Assembly (NCBI RefSeq): GCF_031877795.1
Contig: NC_133932.1
Location: 19,904,180 to 19,968,179, forward strand
DNA from: Strix aluco
Taxonomy: Eukaryota > Chordata > Aves > Strigiformes > Strigidae
Length of the DNA stretch: 64,000 nt
Direction of reading: 5' to 3'
Made by a program: the position numbers and the translations under genes. The notes below the pieces were generated by a model. It saw nothing but the letters and a program-made list of their open reading frames with translations, was not told the DNA's origin and made no database searches. Positions 11,866 through 24,654 of this stretch are shown here, one piece after another (positions within the stretch are counted from its first letter, which is position 1; every line of letters starts with the position of its first letter).

Positions 11866-14800
11866 CTATTAAATTAAATACAGTTTGCAAATCAAATCAG
11901 CCTTCACAGCTTGCACAAATTAATGGAATTGTTCTTTGTATGCTGTGGAGCTGAACCTATTCTCTAATATAAAGAGACAGGGGTTGTGTCCTCTATAAAC
12001 ACCAAGACCATAAGATCTCAGAGTTTAATTCAGCGTGTGTTTTATATGCGAGAAAATAAGCTGCACACTCAGAATTCTTACAGTTATTTGTCTTGCAAAC
12101 TTGATTCTGTTCCTCTGGAGATTAGCCATGAACTACTCCGATGCACTGAGCTCAAGTGCCTTCTCTTAAAAAAAATTTGTCTCCAAACAGAAGACTTTAA
12201 ATGAGCAGTCTTTGTAAACTGAATTATAACAGAATACTTGCAACAAGTACTGCGTCTGCACATATGACAACTTAAGAGCAAGAAGAGTATTTTAAAGATG
12301 GCCCTGCCTCAAAGCACCTAAGCATATGAGAATGGACTTCACGTAGCAGAAAAAATAAGGGGGTATAAATCAGAGAGCAACATTTATAAGAAAAACTAAA
12401 TTTTGAGAGACCTTTTTGACCACAAGATTGCATCCAGTAAGAAAAGGGCAGCTCTTTATGTTTGTGTCTTCAGAAATTCAATGAAATCCATATGCAGGAA
12501 TAAGTGTAGCTCATGCAGAGCTGTTTAAGCTTTATGCCACTGACAGGCAACATTTAAGCCCAGAAATTTTAAAAAGCAGCAACTGGATTAAATTTAAATA
12601 CCTCTTTACCCTTACAAATGTGAAAGTTTCAAACTCACAATTAGCAGGGACAGACTCTTGATCCTGACTTGGAGAAGCGAAATGTCTGTCACATCCAGAA
12701 CCCTGAACCTTCATTTTCTGTATGAAGACACAAATGTTCAAAATAATATACGTCTTCTAAAATGTGCTATACACAACTATCCATGAAATCTACGAATTAT
12801 GGTCAAAAGTGACAAGAAGTGTCCCAGCTAGTGATTATTTTTCTTTCGTTGGTCTGCCCAAGATATGTCACAAAAGACAGCATCCAAAGAGAAAACAGCT
12901 AATCTGAAATTGGCAAGTTTGAACACTCACGTTAACTAGAAATAAACAGGATGTCAGTCTGAAGAACCTGACCTGAAAACGTCCAGCATCCAGTATCACC
13001 ATCTTGGTATTTCTGCTTTCACCATAATCAGAGTCTTGAAGAGGTAGGTGAGCTGCTGTCAGCGAGACTCCATACACACTAGCTAAAGATCTACTGATGC
13101 AATAACTTGACAAAGAAAAAAAGAAAACAAGAAAAGTATGGCTAAGAGGGCTGTAATGCTCATGTACAGAAGCACAGCATTTTTACTTCAACTGGAAAAC
13201 AAGAGCAACCAGACTGACATGCACAGAGCAGATGACAGAGGGCAGAAGGACATTATTGCAGCAGCTAAATAGTTACACTGCATCCTTCCAAGACCACCAG
13301 CCTATTCTACAGCTACACATTAAATTAAAACAACTGCTGCCCCACGCTATCAAATGCAGCCACTTAGAAGTGTGAAAAGCAACATTTTTTTGCAAGGCAT
13401 ATCAGTACATAACAAGAGTTTTTTGAATGAAAGACTATTCATTATTATCTCTCTCAAAGTGCCTCTACTACTGATCGGGATCTTAAATGGCATTTCCTTG
13501 TTTCCCTTTTCCCACGCCAAAAAGATTACAGAACCTTACGTATCTACATTATACGTAGGGCAGTATAAAAGTTTCTAAAGTAGAGATATACTAGAATATA
13601 CTGAGAATTTTTCAAATACAGGTATACTAAACCTCTGAAGAAAAACAGTGAATTCTAATGTAATTAACACTTCCCTCAACTCTCCAATAGTGAGTGGAGG
13701 TAGTGAAAGGATGACTACAGTGATTGAATGAAATTACATTACATCTAATTGTTAAGACTTATAGCATACTGCTAAGCCATACAAACAACAATGGAAGTTA
13801 CAAAGAGAACAAAATCTTGGGGATGGAGGGAATAACTAAAACTCAAGATCTACCACTACAGTGCTCCCAGCAGCCAGAGAAGTCAGAGCCAAAAACATGC
13901 ATCTCTAACAAAGTAAACAGTCACCATACTGGAGGTAACTCCTTCGCAATACTCACGCAATTTTCTTACAGGATGCCAAAGCACAGCAGACTATATCATT
14001 CTCTTCATGCCACTTGCACCTACATGAAATGAAGTTCAGGCTTATTTCAGAAGCATCTACATTGTTAATCAACATGAATAGTTGGTCTGGTCAGAAGGAA
14101 CAAGAACAAATATTAAATATGTTATCTTTTTGTCTCAGTGACCATATAGTGCCTTTAAAATTTCAGAGGACCAGTATTCAAAAACTAAGTTCTAAGTGGT
14201 TTATGCAGAGTTAAAAGGCACGCTTCACAGGCAAACTGCTTCACGCTAAGGAGGGGGGAAGGGTGAAAAGAGAATCCTAAGAGACAAATGGGAATTTAAA
14301 GGTAACAATTTGAAGTTTCCCATTAATGTAAAATACTTCCTCTTAGTATAAGCATCCCCACTTTCCTCTCCAAATATGTGTTTTAAAGTACATTTGTCCA
14401 TTCTTGTTAAGGTCTCCCTCTAGTGTGAAGATACTCATGGAAATGGAAAACTGTCTGACTATAAAAAGATAGTGACACTGATTATTGCAATGGATCTTAA
14501 AATCCATAACATAAACAGGATAATTTTTCTTTTTTTAAATTACTAAAATTTGAGATCACATTATTGGTTCTTACTTAAAACAGTGGCAGAGGAAAAGTTA
14601 CAAGTATATTTCTAAGTTAGCTGCATCAATATTAAATATTTCCCCGCAACACCACAAGCTACATATGACTTCTTTGTACAAACATGGAAGAATCTGAAAA
14701 GCAGGAAAAGCTTTAGTGTTCAAGACATTAGGGAAAAAAGAAAAAAGGAAAAAGTCCTACAAAGTAAATTGGATTCCAGATTTGTAATTAAAAACATTCA

Positions 14801-17800
14801 TTCCAGAAGAAGAAGATAGCATCTATCTTATGCTTGAGAACTTGGTTGATACCACTGGCAAACATACCTTGTCCCTCATCACAGTAGCAGGATGAGGCAT
14901 TGGATGTATAGCAACAGCCAGGTCCCATCCAAATTATGCTTCCAAGAGAGTCTGAATCTTCCCACTTCTATGATTTCCCGTTAAATATCACAATATATTT
15001 TACTCCCATTTTTCACCCCCTCCTTTAAATTAGGCCCTAGACTCCGCATTAAAAAGCCATCTATCTTTACACGTCTTTTGGGAAAGTATTTTTCATTTCC
15101 AGTTGTACTCATGATGTCACAAGAAACATTTCTGATATGAAAGCTTACAGAATATTCAGTCCTGGAAGCATACAAGCTGTATGTAGGGCACCAAGACACA
15201 TCAGGCTAATAAATGTTTCCACAAAGAAGAACCCAACATACCTGGTATTACTGGAGAAATCCCACAGGAAGACATCCAGTTCTTTACACACCCAAGTCTT
15301 GGATGGCTCCTTTTGGTGTTTCTTCTGGTACAGTTCTGTTACCAGGTCTTCTACAGCAAGAAGCTCCAGATGGCTCTCAATGCCTGTAGCTCAGAGAAAA
15401 TCCAGGTCAGGAAAACAAGAGTCAGTGAATATTCTGCTCAACTCACTTCTCAGTCAGTCCCTGTTCAGTGGCCAGCCTCTTACCAGAGCATCAAAGCTCT
15501 TGTAAACCTTAACAAGTTATTCCACCAGTGGTTTTAATAAAACCTAGCTTCCTAGCAAAGTGGGTCATCTTGTATTTCCCTAATATTCTCCATCTCAGTA
15601 ATTATGTATCCTACTTGTGGACCACCTCTCCACAGAAGCTGTTACATTTTCCCCTGTGTTACCATACACTCACCTTCGCAGTAATCTCACTGCCTGTAAC
15701 GCTCCTTTAACTGGCTGAGCAAGAAACAGTGTATGTTATGCTACAGATCTGCTCATTAGCCAGTTAGAGCTGATCATACCACGGGTTTACTGTCACTGAC
15801 GAGGAGGAAAAGAAGAGGGAGAAGCATGCAAAGTAGTTCTAGCTATCAGTACCATCTTTTACTAAACCTTTGAGACCCAAAGATTTTCAGACAAATACAG
15901 CTGTCCATGATTACATATCCCTTCTTTCTTGGGGGTAGGCCATAAATGATCCATTTCCCACCTGTTATGCTGGCCATTCGATTGAGACACCAGTTAATTC
16001 GGAATCGGTCATCAGACTAGAGGAAAGAAAATTTCAGTCACGTTGAAGTACAGTATATAATTCTGACATCTGCAAGACTTCTGACTACGTCTGACAAAGT
16101 CACCTCCAAAACAAAATTCAACGTTTGTGGGACTGAATGTACACCCTTCTTGAAAGTTCTCTTGAAGAGGAACTAAATGCCACAGAGGCCTTCCAACCAA
16201 ACCCCAGGAGAAATTCTGGACTAATGTTTGGGGACAGGTTAAACATTAACCCATACTACAGGTGTCTCCACTAAGTGCTCTGAGATTTTTTTTTCATGCA
16301 TATTTCTTCACAGCCCTGTATTTATGGATGGAGCCTAAGACCTTGACCTTGCCTGCCATTTTAACGAGTAACATTAAGCTCAAATGGAATCAAAACATCA
16401 TACAGCTGTCAAACACCTCTGAATCCTAATATTTTGTTTTGCTCATTGGCAAATGAAACTTGAGCAAAAATTAAGATGTACAGTATTCTCATGGGGAAAG
16501 AGTAATAAAACCATAAAAACATCCCTTAGAAAAGCAGGACTGTGTGACTATTATTCAGAACAATCAATTTAAGACAATCTTAAAAGCCCTTAACCTAAGT
16601 CAAAATGATGTCAGAGACCAAGTGAAATGTTCATCAGTAGACCAAAGTGCAGGCTGAAAATAAGAAGGCAGAAAATTAGTCTCTGCTTTATAAAAAGGTT
16701 AGCTTCTAGGGACCATTTCTTCCTGCATGGAATTGGGAAACTTTGGAAAAAGAGTGTCTTTTCCCACTCATTAGGTTTTAGAGTTAACTATCTCCTTAGT
16801 CATCCAACAGAAGTGAAATTAGAGGCTTTGACTTAGAGCATCTTACTTTGACCTTGACCTCGACCATACCCTGCAGTAGAAGTGAGGCCAAACACCTCTG
16901 ACTGGCTGGACAAACTCAAGAAGTTCCCGTAAGACAACTGCATAACAAGTACGTGAAAGATGAAATCCAGATATAGGGATCCTATGAGTGCCATCACCTA
17001 ATGAAGGGGCGGGACAGAGGAAAAAAAAATTGTAAGAAGTCCTGCTTCCTTAATTGATACAGTTTCCCCCCCCCTTTTGTATCTTTTTATATACATATGT
17101 GTATACACACAAACACACACACCTCCTCTCCACATACAGTGTCTGTGATTAAGCTATGAAAACCTTGCTCTGTCAGCAGAAGACTGGTGGGTTTGGGCTG
17201 TGAGCAAACACACCCACACTCACCCCTTTTAAAAGGCCGTTACCTAAGTATTTGACATAGGAAAACACGGGCCAAGTTTGTTCCCTCTGTACAGAAGGGA
17301 AGGAAGCGTCCTAATAGAAACAAACTGGAATCTATAAACACTACTTAAGAGTCACAAGGGAAACAAGGCAGGCCAAGCCAGACATAACAATGGCATAAAT
17401 ACTTTAACTTTGTTGATATATGTAAAGCTGCAAAACACAACTTTTAAATACAAACTAGTACCTCTGAGTTACCCTGTTACGAATTAGCACTTCGTGCTAA
17501 AGATACACACAAGGACTATCAAGGGAAGGACGCTCTGCTCTAATGAGCTTGAAAGCATTTAAAGCTATACAGTGTTGTCCCATTTAAGAAGAACATACTG
17601 CTGTTATTATTGAATTAAAATAGGAAGACAGAACACAAATAACTCTGCCATTGACAAAACCGTTTTGGGTGAAGTGTTCTGCCATTTGCGGGTACAAGAA
17701 ACATATAAAAGGTGACTGCAACAAGCTGCTCTGTCACTCCTTTCTCTTTGAATCTTGACAAGTTCCCAGAAGGAGGAACTGTAGACTTACAAAACATTTG

Positions 17801-20800
17801 GATAAAGATCAGATAAGCTGAGTCTAAAACTGTACGCCTTTGCATACCATTCTTTTTCTCCATTGATACTCACTAGCAGCCTGACAGTGGTACCGAAAAC
17901 CACGTGGTGGTTCTTCTGCAGAAGAGCAGGGGAGACAGGAGAAACAGAACAATCATCATCCAACGTCCACAATGACAGATCTTAACTCTCAACTACACAC
18001 CATAGTTTCATGTACAGAAAGGAACAGCTTCATCTTCCCTCGTGGCCTTGTGCAAGTGCCACAATTATTTTTGAAAATGTTATTTTCAGTTATATGCATT
18101 TTAAAAAAGAAAGTATATTATATAATGTGTGTGTTTAGGTCCAATCAAGACAAACATTCATTGGCATGAAATATAAAGCACAAACATCTGAAGGTCCTTC
18201 CTGGATTTCCTGCCACAGTTCTGACGCTTAAGTCCATCTCTTCAGAAACAATCAGCACCGCTCCGATATTTTAAGAAGTCCAACCACTTATAGTCAAAGA
18301 AATTACCCTGTCTCAATACCAGAAATCTAATCTGGGTAGTAGTAAGTGACACTAGAAAGCCTCCCTCTCACCCCAAAGCAAGATAAACTACTCATCTCCC
18401 TTCCTTGGAACTCACCTGGATCTATGAAGTGATGGAAATCGGCCATTATGCCATCCTGTAGGGAGTACTTGACGCACCCAATCTCGCAAGGAAGGAAGCG
18501 CTGTTCACAGTAGGACGGCAGCTTGCCATGGCTGTAAATGTTCAGGAAGTAAAAGATGTCTGCAATCACAGCTGAAAGAAAAAAAAAGAGCCTCCACAGG
18601 TTACAGCAAGTCATCCTGGCCTCTCTTCATCCAGCGAAAGCTTCAGTGCACTTTATCATATGAGTGAGTAAAGTAAGGTAATGATCAAGTAAAACACACA
18701 GATCTTTCTCTGTATCTGAGATGACAAGGTAACTAATACTTATGCAAGTCAGGAATATTGGTAGTCCAGGTACAACCTTCCATAGATGCTACTGTGTGTA
18801 GAGATCACCCAAAATACAACCAATTAAAAAAAATAAAGAAAAAAAAAATCAACCCTCAAACGCACAAGAATATTAAGAGGCCTGGAATCCAACAGAAACT
18901 ACCATTCCTTTTTATGATAGGTCTCCTCACCCTTTAGGAAAATAAGGTTAGGAGGAGAAAAAAAAAAAATCAGTACCTGCAAAGCAGTCTCACAAGCTCA
19001 ATTCAGTAACTTACACAAGTCAAATGAGCTGGTAATAATCTTCTGGGGTAAGAGGATATGAGAAGTCTGCTAATTAAAAGGATTGTTTCTCTATCGCTAA
19101 ATGAGCTCCCAAAGAAGAACACCCAAGGCAAATGTTAAGAAATAAATTTATTGTTTAATAATTTTAAAAGTATCAACTATGAAAAATATTTCATAATACA
19201 CCTTAATCCTTCTCTTCATGTGTGTCACATAACATTCTCACTGAAGTTTAAGATAGCTATTTAATCCTTACCCTGAAGTTCTGCCCCTCATCAAAATTCC
19301 TACTTGCTCTACTAAGTAACAGAGATGCATAACTGTTGTTACACAGAAACAATGCTGTATGCCAGTCTTTGGGGCATTTAACACCAGTTGAACTAAGCTT
19401 GAATGCTGGTGCTCTCTCTGTCACATCCCGCTCAGATGAGGGAGACAAGTGACTCAGATTCGCAAATCCCCAACAGAGTGGACGATGGTGAGACAAGTCT
19501 CAAAGTTCAAACACTTATTAACTACCCACAACGTACTAATTGAACTAAGTATATACATTTATTAACTACCCACAAAGTACTAATTGGCTAAGTATAGAGC
19601 AAGTTGTGTAAGCAATACAGTATGTCTAATGGTAGTGAAGGAAAAATGGGAAAAAGGAAAGGAGGGAGATAGAGGGAATAGAGGAACAGAGATCACCAGT
19701 CTGGGTTTCTGCGTCGATTCCACCAGCGAGGGTTCCAGGAGGCATCCGTCTTCTTCGCTTCACTGCACTCTCTCCGGTGCCCCCCCCTTGATTTATACCC
19801 ACTTTCCTTGGGTCCATCCTCTAGGTCGACCCACATACCTACGTATCCCATGTACAGGGAGGGGTAAGGTGTTTCATGGGATGATGTAATTAGCATGATC
19901 ATGTTAGTCTTCGTTAGCATATTGAGGGATGTTAACTTTAATATGCATTTTGTGGATAATGAAGCAAAGGTCATTCACCAGACAGATGGCCCTTGAAATC
20001 TGGCCAGGTGCACCAGAGCAGAGCCGTCCTGTCTCCACAGGGCACCCTCCTCCAGCTGCATCCTGTGTTATTTGGGCAGCTTCGACCTCCACACCATCCA
20101 CCCCATGACTCTAGTTTCATCTTGCGAGTGTTTGAGGCATTCTTTAGCTCGGAGGGCCTCAACTTTTCTCTCTTTCTCAGGCTGTTTTTCTCAGTCCATG
20201 TTTCTCGCAGGCCTGGTTTTTTGTCTCTCACACTCCCACATGGGTCTTAAACTCTGCAAGCTGCAGGGTAATAGGAAAGATATTTCTCCTACCCAAGTGT
20301 GAACTGCTTTCCTTATGAAAGAGAAGGATATAGCTACAGGGAACCATACAGGACTTCTACTGAGAAATATTAAGGACCACCATCACAACATGCATCTCAG
20401 TTACCCCTTATCATTATCCCTCTTGTTCAGTTTAAAGATTGATCATGTCAGCTCAAGCCACCATGATCAACCCGATCAAATTTGCATCACAATGACAGGG
20501 GAGCACGACCTCTGGCAGGAAGGATGCTAACAGGTATCATGCTTTTTATGAAGCTACTTTTTCCTGCCTCTCCATAACCATGACAACGAGAAAATAATTC
20601 AAGACTTGTTCAGTAAAAGGCTTGAGCTGAGACTTAACCACACAATAGATATAGCTTATATTAACTGGCTGCTTTACTTATCTTGTAAGCACTAACATTT
20701 ATCATTTTTCAGAATAATGTAATATTCACTGGGGAAAAGATTACAGATGTGTTCATTACTCAATTCTAATTAAAACATCAATTTGAAGATGGTGTACAGA

Positions 20801-23800
20801 TAAGAAAAGTTTAGTTTTCAAGAGTTCTTTCAATAAGGAAGCAAGCCAGGATGTTATAAAAGCACTGACAAAGTACATATCCCCTCTTTTATTCTCCCAA
20901 AGAGGCCAGGTCATCGTTTTATTTAACACTTGTACCACACAAGTTTTGAACTTCAATATCTAACAACTCTTCACCCTTTAAAATCAGTACAAGTATTCTT
21001 TTATGCTGAACTTGGATTAGTTCTTGCAAATCATAAATGTAGAAGTTGAAGAATTACCTTTTTCTTAAAAACCATGAAATAATTGTAAAGAAACTATTAG
21101 TGGCTATACTCCCATCAAGCTAAAAAAACAAAAGATAGGATTACTTGGGGGGGGAGGGACAGGACAGACAGATGAGGACATTTGCACTGACTTCCCTCCA
21201 TACCACAAAAGACCTTTTTACAGCAGGAGACCATTAGTTTAAAGCAAACAGTTGACACAGATGGCTATTAGCAAAATGTAAACAACCTTTGTATAGCTAC
21301 CATTGAGAATATCTATAAAGGGCAAGCTTTTATCTACCAGGATCAACTGTTTTAAGATTACTATACCCTGGTCATTCTTCCAAGACATAGCAGAGGCATC
21401 TGGAAGAGAAGCAACAATGGACATCTTTGTGGTCAGACAAGCAGGAACTGGATCAGCCAGATTACATGTCTGGAAAAGATGAGAAAGTTAAAAAAATCAA
21501 GAGAGTCTACTAACCCCCAATAAAGTCCTTCACCTCCTTATATTAGTGGAAAACTAACGTCCGCTAACAGTTACGGTTAGGTGGAACAACTGCGCAGTTT
21601 ATGTACAAGTGCCTGTGTACTTGCAGACCAGGAAGGCGAGATTCCTCTTCTAACAGAAAGAGATAGGTATCTTAGTACCTCAGTCAACCCACTACAACTG
21701 GAAAGGACTACCGCTAAATTTACAAAATGTAATTAAAAAAATAAATTGTTAGGTTCAACCACTTGTCACAGGTGAGGAACTTTTCAAATTGGAATTTCAA
21801 AAATTTTTCCGTAAACTTTATGAAAAAGTTTGACACACACGTTAGTTTCCTTTGACTAGGAACTGAATTCATGAAAAGCTAATAAAGCCTCAAGGAAGTC
21901 ATCAGATTGCTCGGGCACAGAACAAGTAAGAGAGGCACATATGCCCATTAAGCATTGCAGATCCATGCAAACAATAAGCTTTTAAGAGGACAGGAAGAGA
22001 AACCTCGTAGGCTTATAGAATTCAAACATTCAAGACCCAAATTGGGAATAACATCACATCTAGGTACACTAATTCCAGATGACCATTTTAGCCAAAGTTT
22101 GTTGATTATCAGTTTGAAATATTTAAAATAAAATGAGGAATTAGTCCCATCCAAATAAGCTTAAGTCATCTCCAAAAGATGACCGAGATCTTTCTCTACA
22201 CAAAATAACTGTGGTTGTCTGTGTACAGGGGTGTGATTAATAAATTGAGATCACGTATAATCTTGTACATACACACTCCCCTATTTCCACTGACAGGCAA
22301 TAAGGATGATGTTCTTTATTTCAGTAAAGCAATTATTTCTTTCCCTGACTACAACTTTTTAAAATGCTACCGCTTGTGGAAGCGAATACAGAAGCCTCCA
22401 TTTATGACTTAGTTGTCACTTCATGTAGCTCTCCATTATATATGAAAATAGAGCTTCATTAATTACATACCACTAGCCTGCTAAATAACACAACGATGCT
22501 CATGTTTTAAACAGCTCTTTCCCATACAGGCAGGCTCCGAAAATCAGAAAATATTGCCTAACATCTCCCTACTAATCTAGATTGACTAGATTAACTAATC
22601 CAGATTTACTAGTTACTCCAAACTACAAACATCCTGTCATTCTATCCAGCATCGTGTAAGCGTTTTAAAGTCCTAAAATTTACCTCACCGGTAATTCGTA
22701 GTTTATAGTCAGTAACTAGCAATATGGGATAAAGAAGTAAATGCAGCACTATCCATTTACTCAATCAGGCTCTTTGCTTTGACAAACAAGTTTTTACACT
22801 GCCAACCAAGACTGGAATAAAATAAGCTTTCTGACACCTCACATAATTCAACCTCTGAAGCAAACTATGCTTCAGGGAACTGCTGAGAGAGACAGATAGA
22901 AAGGGAAGGAAAAAAAAAAAAAAAAGACATCCCAACTCCCACCTTTTCTAGACAGTGAATAGTAGAAGGGATCTGTTTAGCACTATTTCTGACCACAACC
23001 ATACTCAGCCTAACCCAACAGATTACTTCTACATTGTGGGATTCTTCATTGTCCTCCACCATAGCTTTACTGTTCTCTCCATAATCAAACCAACCTAAAA
23101 ATAATGGCAAGGTATAATTATTCTTTTTGTGCATAGGTTGCAACACTTCATTGACCTGGTCCACCACGCAGCTACTCAAGAATGCCAGATCAGTTGCATA
23201 CAAGATGTGGTTTCAGGACTCCAGACAAGAACCACCTAAATTAAAGACATTCACAAAGCAAAAGCAACATGAACGTATGACCAGAAGTCATACCAATTTA
23301 CAGTATTATAAATAAAAGAAACATTCTAATAAGCCAGTGACTGCAAAATACTGTGAAACATATAACAAAGTTGTTAGAGAACTACATTTTACTGGTAGAA
23401 GAGCCCAATGGAACAAGCCGTGCTGGTTTAAAACACTGTAGCGTATTCTCACCTTTAATTCAAACCAGAACAATTTTCTGCATAACCTTTGTAACGGTAC
23501 AGGCTACCACAGCAGCCCTAACCTCCACAGGTTGGAGGCTACAGAGAGCGGGTGATCTTCCATAGCATCACAGCTGACCAAACCTCTCATTAGCCACACT
23601 GAAGGGTGTTCCTTTCTCAGCATTTACCTCTTTCACGGCCTTCTGAGAGCGCTTCTTTTCATTCCACTTACGAGCCTTCTCTGTATATGCCATCTTTTCT
23701 TCCTTAGTCAGCAACTTGAAGGAAAGCAAATTGTTAAAAGGTTTTTATTGCTTCCTTCTAGTAGTCCCACAAACCAACAAACCCCATGTAAGAAACTAAT

Positions 23801-24542
23801 TGCACATTTCTAAAGGACATTATCAATGCTTGGCAAGAACTGCCAACTGCTAACATCATCTCAAACATTTCCAGTAGCTTTCTCCCTAACAAAGCCATAA
23901 GCTTTTGTCCAAAACACCTGGCAAGCACAGGCTTCTGAAGCATCTTCAGACGGGGGCCAACAAGCACTGGGCCACCACCACCACAAACAGGAGGTCTTCC
24001 GAAAGGACTCCTGCCAGCCACGGATGCCACTCCCCATGGCACACAAGCCAGAGCTGCCCCCCGCAGCTGAGAGGAGGCCGCCGTAGCTTGTGCTTCTTCG
24101 CTAGAGCCAGCTGAAGCCCCTCAACATACTCCCTTGAGCCGCTAAACATACGGCAGCTGAGCCGCCAGCTAGTTCACCCTCTGAGAAAGGCCACGCCGTT
24201 TTGCGTGTGCGGTGTGTGTGCCCCGCCACCTGCCCTGGCGCACCGCTCGGATGCGCCCGGCGGGGGCTGCTGCCCCACACGGCAAGAGGCAGGGAGCGGC
24301 TCCGTGACCCACGGCCCCGGCACGCTGCGGCTGGAGCGGGGCCGCGCCGCGGGGCTCCCCCGGCCCGCCCCGCCATTAAGCGGCGTTAGCCCTCTCACCG
24401 CCCACGCCTGGGAGCAGTAGGGGACGGCGTCCACCACGCCGGTCACGGGCAGCCCGCGCCGCCGCAGCTCGGGCAGCTGGTCGCGCACGAAGAAACCGTA
24501 AGGGCTGCGGAACCCGCTGCGGGAACCCCCGCGGTGCGCCAT
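11750..24542 (-). CDS. MAEL: Maelstrom spermatogenic transposon silencer, 12 coding exons
   Basis: MAEL acts in germ cells in piRNA-guided transposon silencing and localises to nuage. I rebuilt 12 exons with GT-AG borders and consistent phases; coding lengths are 144, 87, 103, 156, 42, 128, 55, 142, 63, 133, 79 and 116 bp, 1248 bp in total, giving 415 residues plus stop (human about 434). Residues 12-65 form the HMG box (FFVRDQLPELRRRGLPV to TEKARKW). The MAEL domain begins near 115 (IFYFLNIYSHG) and includes FLPCEIGCVKYSL (138-150), GFRYHCQAAS (169-178), RIPISGF (183-189), EPSKTW, CKWHEEND (287-294) and MVILDAGR. The Glu, His and Cys residues in these motifs are candidates for the zinc-binding set reported for the domain. 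The C-terminus keeps an RGRGITRLL motif and ends about 16 residues earlier than I recall for human. The gene is divergent from ILDR2. The identification is firm; the UTRs are not defined. Confidence 0.96.
12639..12717 (-). CDS. MAEL: MAEL coding exon 11 (C-terminal tail)
   Basis: 26 codons, KMKVQGSGCDRHFASPSQDQ then ESVPAN, plus one base. It is Ser/Gln-rich and disordered in appearance, like the corresponding human tail. Acceptor ATACAG, donor GTGAG. Confidence 0.9.
12973..13105 (-). CDS. MAEL: MAEL coding exon 10 (end of MAEL domain)
   Basis: 44 codons: YCISRSLASVYGVSLTAAHL, PLQDSDYGES, KMVILDAGRFQ. The conserved MV-LDAGR-Q end of the domain is present. Acceptor GTCAAG, donor GTCAGG; ends in phase 0. 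Confidence 0.95.
13957..14019 (-). CDS. MAEL: MAEL coding exon 9
   Basis: 63 bp encoding CKWHEENDIVCCALASCKKI between split codons. It matches the human CKWHEENDILFCALAVCKKIA. It holds candidate metal-binding Cys287, His290 and Cys297. Acceptor TGTAG, donor GTGAGTA. Confidence 0.95.
15242..15383 (-). CDS. MAEL: MAEL coding exon 8
   Basis: 46 codons: IESHLELLAVEDLVTELYQK, then KEPSKTWVCKELDVFLWDFSSNT plus a split Arg. It matches the VEDLV and EPSKTW blocks. Acceptor CTACAG, donor GTATGT. Confidence 0.95.
15962..16016 (-). CDS. MAEL: MAEL coding exon 7
   Basis: 55 bp encoding SDDRFRINWCLNRMASIT plus one base. Corresponds to the conserved SDDR-R-NWCL motif. Acceptor CCTCTAG, donor GTGGGA. Confidence 0.93.
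16870..16997 (-). CDS. MAEL: MAEL coding exon 6
   Basis: 42 codons after a split Ser: DGTHRIPISGFHLSRTC, then VLRELLEFVQPVRGVWPHFYCR. This matches the IPIS and WPP-YCK blocks of the MAEL domain. Acceptor ATTAG, donor GTATGG, ending in phase 0. Confidence 0.93.
17088..17123. repeat. Short (TA)/(CA) microsatellite in MAEL intron 5
   Basis: A run of TATATACATATGTGTATA followed by CACACAAACACACACAC. Imperfect dinucleotide repeat. Confidence 0.8.
17874..17915 (-). CDS. MAEL: MAEL coding micro-exon 5
   Basis: Only 42 bp, encoding EPPRGFRYHCQAA between split codons. Acceptor TTCTGCAG, donor GTGAGTAT. It is too short to show as an open frame on its own; it was found from the conserved GFR-HCQAAS motif and matching phases. 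Confidence 0.93.
18416..18571 (-). CDS. MAEL: MAEL coding exon 4 (start of MAEL domain)
   Basis: Encodes residues 113-163 plus split codons: VIADIFYFLNIYSHGKLP, YCEQRFLPCEIGCVKYSL, ADFHHFIDP. This is the best-conserved block of the gene. Acceptor CTTTCAG, donor GTGAG. Confidence 0.96.
19430..20532 (-). mobile_element. Probable ERV LTR in MAEL intron 3, sense to MAEL
   Basis: On the minus strand the block opens TGTTAGCATCC at 20532. It has a long U3, a TATA-like GGGTATAAAT at 19791-19800, a CT-rich presumed start region, an AATAAA at 19558-19563 and a presumed U5 reaching about 19430. This spacing is what an LTR shows. I did not find a target-site duplication, so the left boundary is approximate. 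No retroviral coding sequence is attached. Confidence 0.55.
19515..19597 (-). repeat. 44-bp tandem duplication within the LTR R/U5 area
   Basis: The string beginning TTATTAACTACCCACAA at 19515 is repeated at 19559 with few changes, a period of 44 bp. Only the second copy reads as a perfect AATAAA on the minus strand (19558-19563). Confidence 0.85.
21367..21469 (-). CDS. MAEL: MAEL coding exon 3 (linker)
   Basis: 34 codons plus one base, TCNLADPVPACLTTKM and onward, ending SAMSWKNDQ. This is the poorly conserved linker between the HMG box and the MAEL domain; the end aligns with the human ALSLKGDQA. Acceptor TTCCAG, donor GTATAG. The phase fits exon 4 (split Ala codon). Confidence 0.88.
23628..23714 (-). 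CDS. MAEL: MAEL coding exon 2 (HMG box C-terminal half)
   Basis: 29 codons, LLTKEEKMAYTEKARKWNEK and onward, completing the third helix of the HMG box. Acceptor TTCAAG and donor GTAAAT; phase 0 on both sides. Confidence 0.95.
24399..24542 (-). CDS. MAEL: MAEL coding exon 1 (start, HMG box N-terminal half)
   Basis: Residues 1-48, starting MAHRGGSRSG. Met at 24542 is the first residue of the HMG-box reading; the upstream in-frame extension is Arg/Ala-rich CpG-island sequence without homology. The donor GTGAG begins at 24398, directly after PYCSQAWA, ending in phase 0. Confidence 0.95.
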
Positions 24543-24654
24543 GGCGACGCCCGCAGACCTCGCCGGGCCTCGGGCTCTGCCCGCCACGCCTGAGCGGCAC
24601 CGGGTCTGGCCGGCGGCCCGCCTCCCCGGGCGCGGCACACGCCCACCCTCGCTG

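Noticed and set aside
23040-23130. Candidate extra MAEL exon in intron 2 (FLGWFDYGENSKAMVED)
   Set aside because: No match to MAEL, and exons 2 and 3 already join in phase without it.
24174-24638. Longer minus-strand frame starting upstream of MAEL Met1 and reading past exon 1
   Set aside because: Upstream codons are CpG-island sequence without homology, and the downstream part is intron after a clear GTGAG donor.
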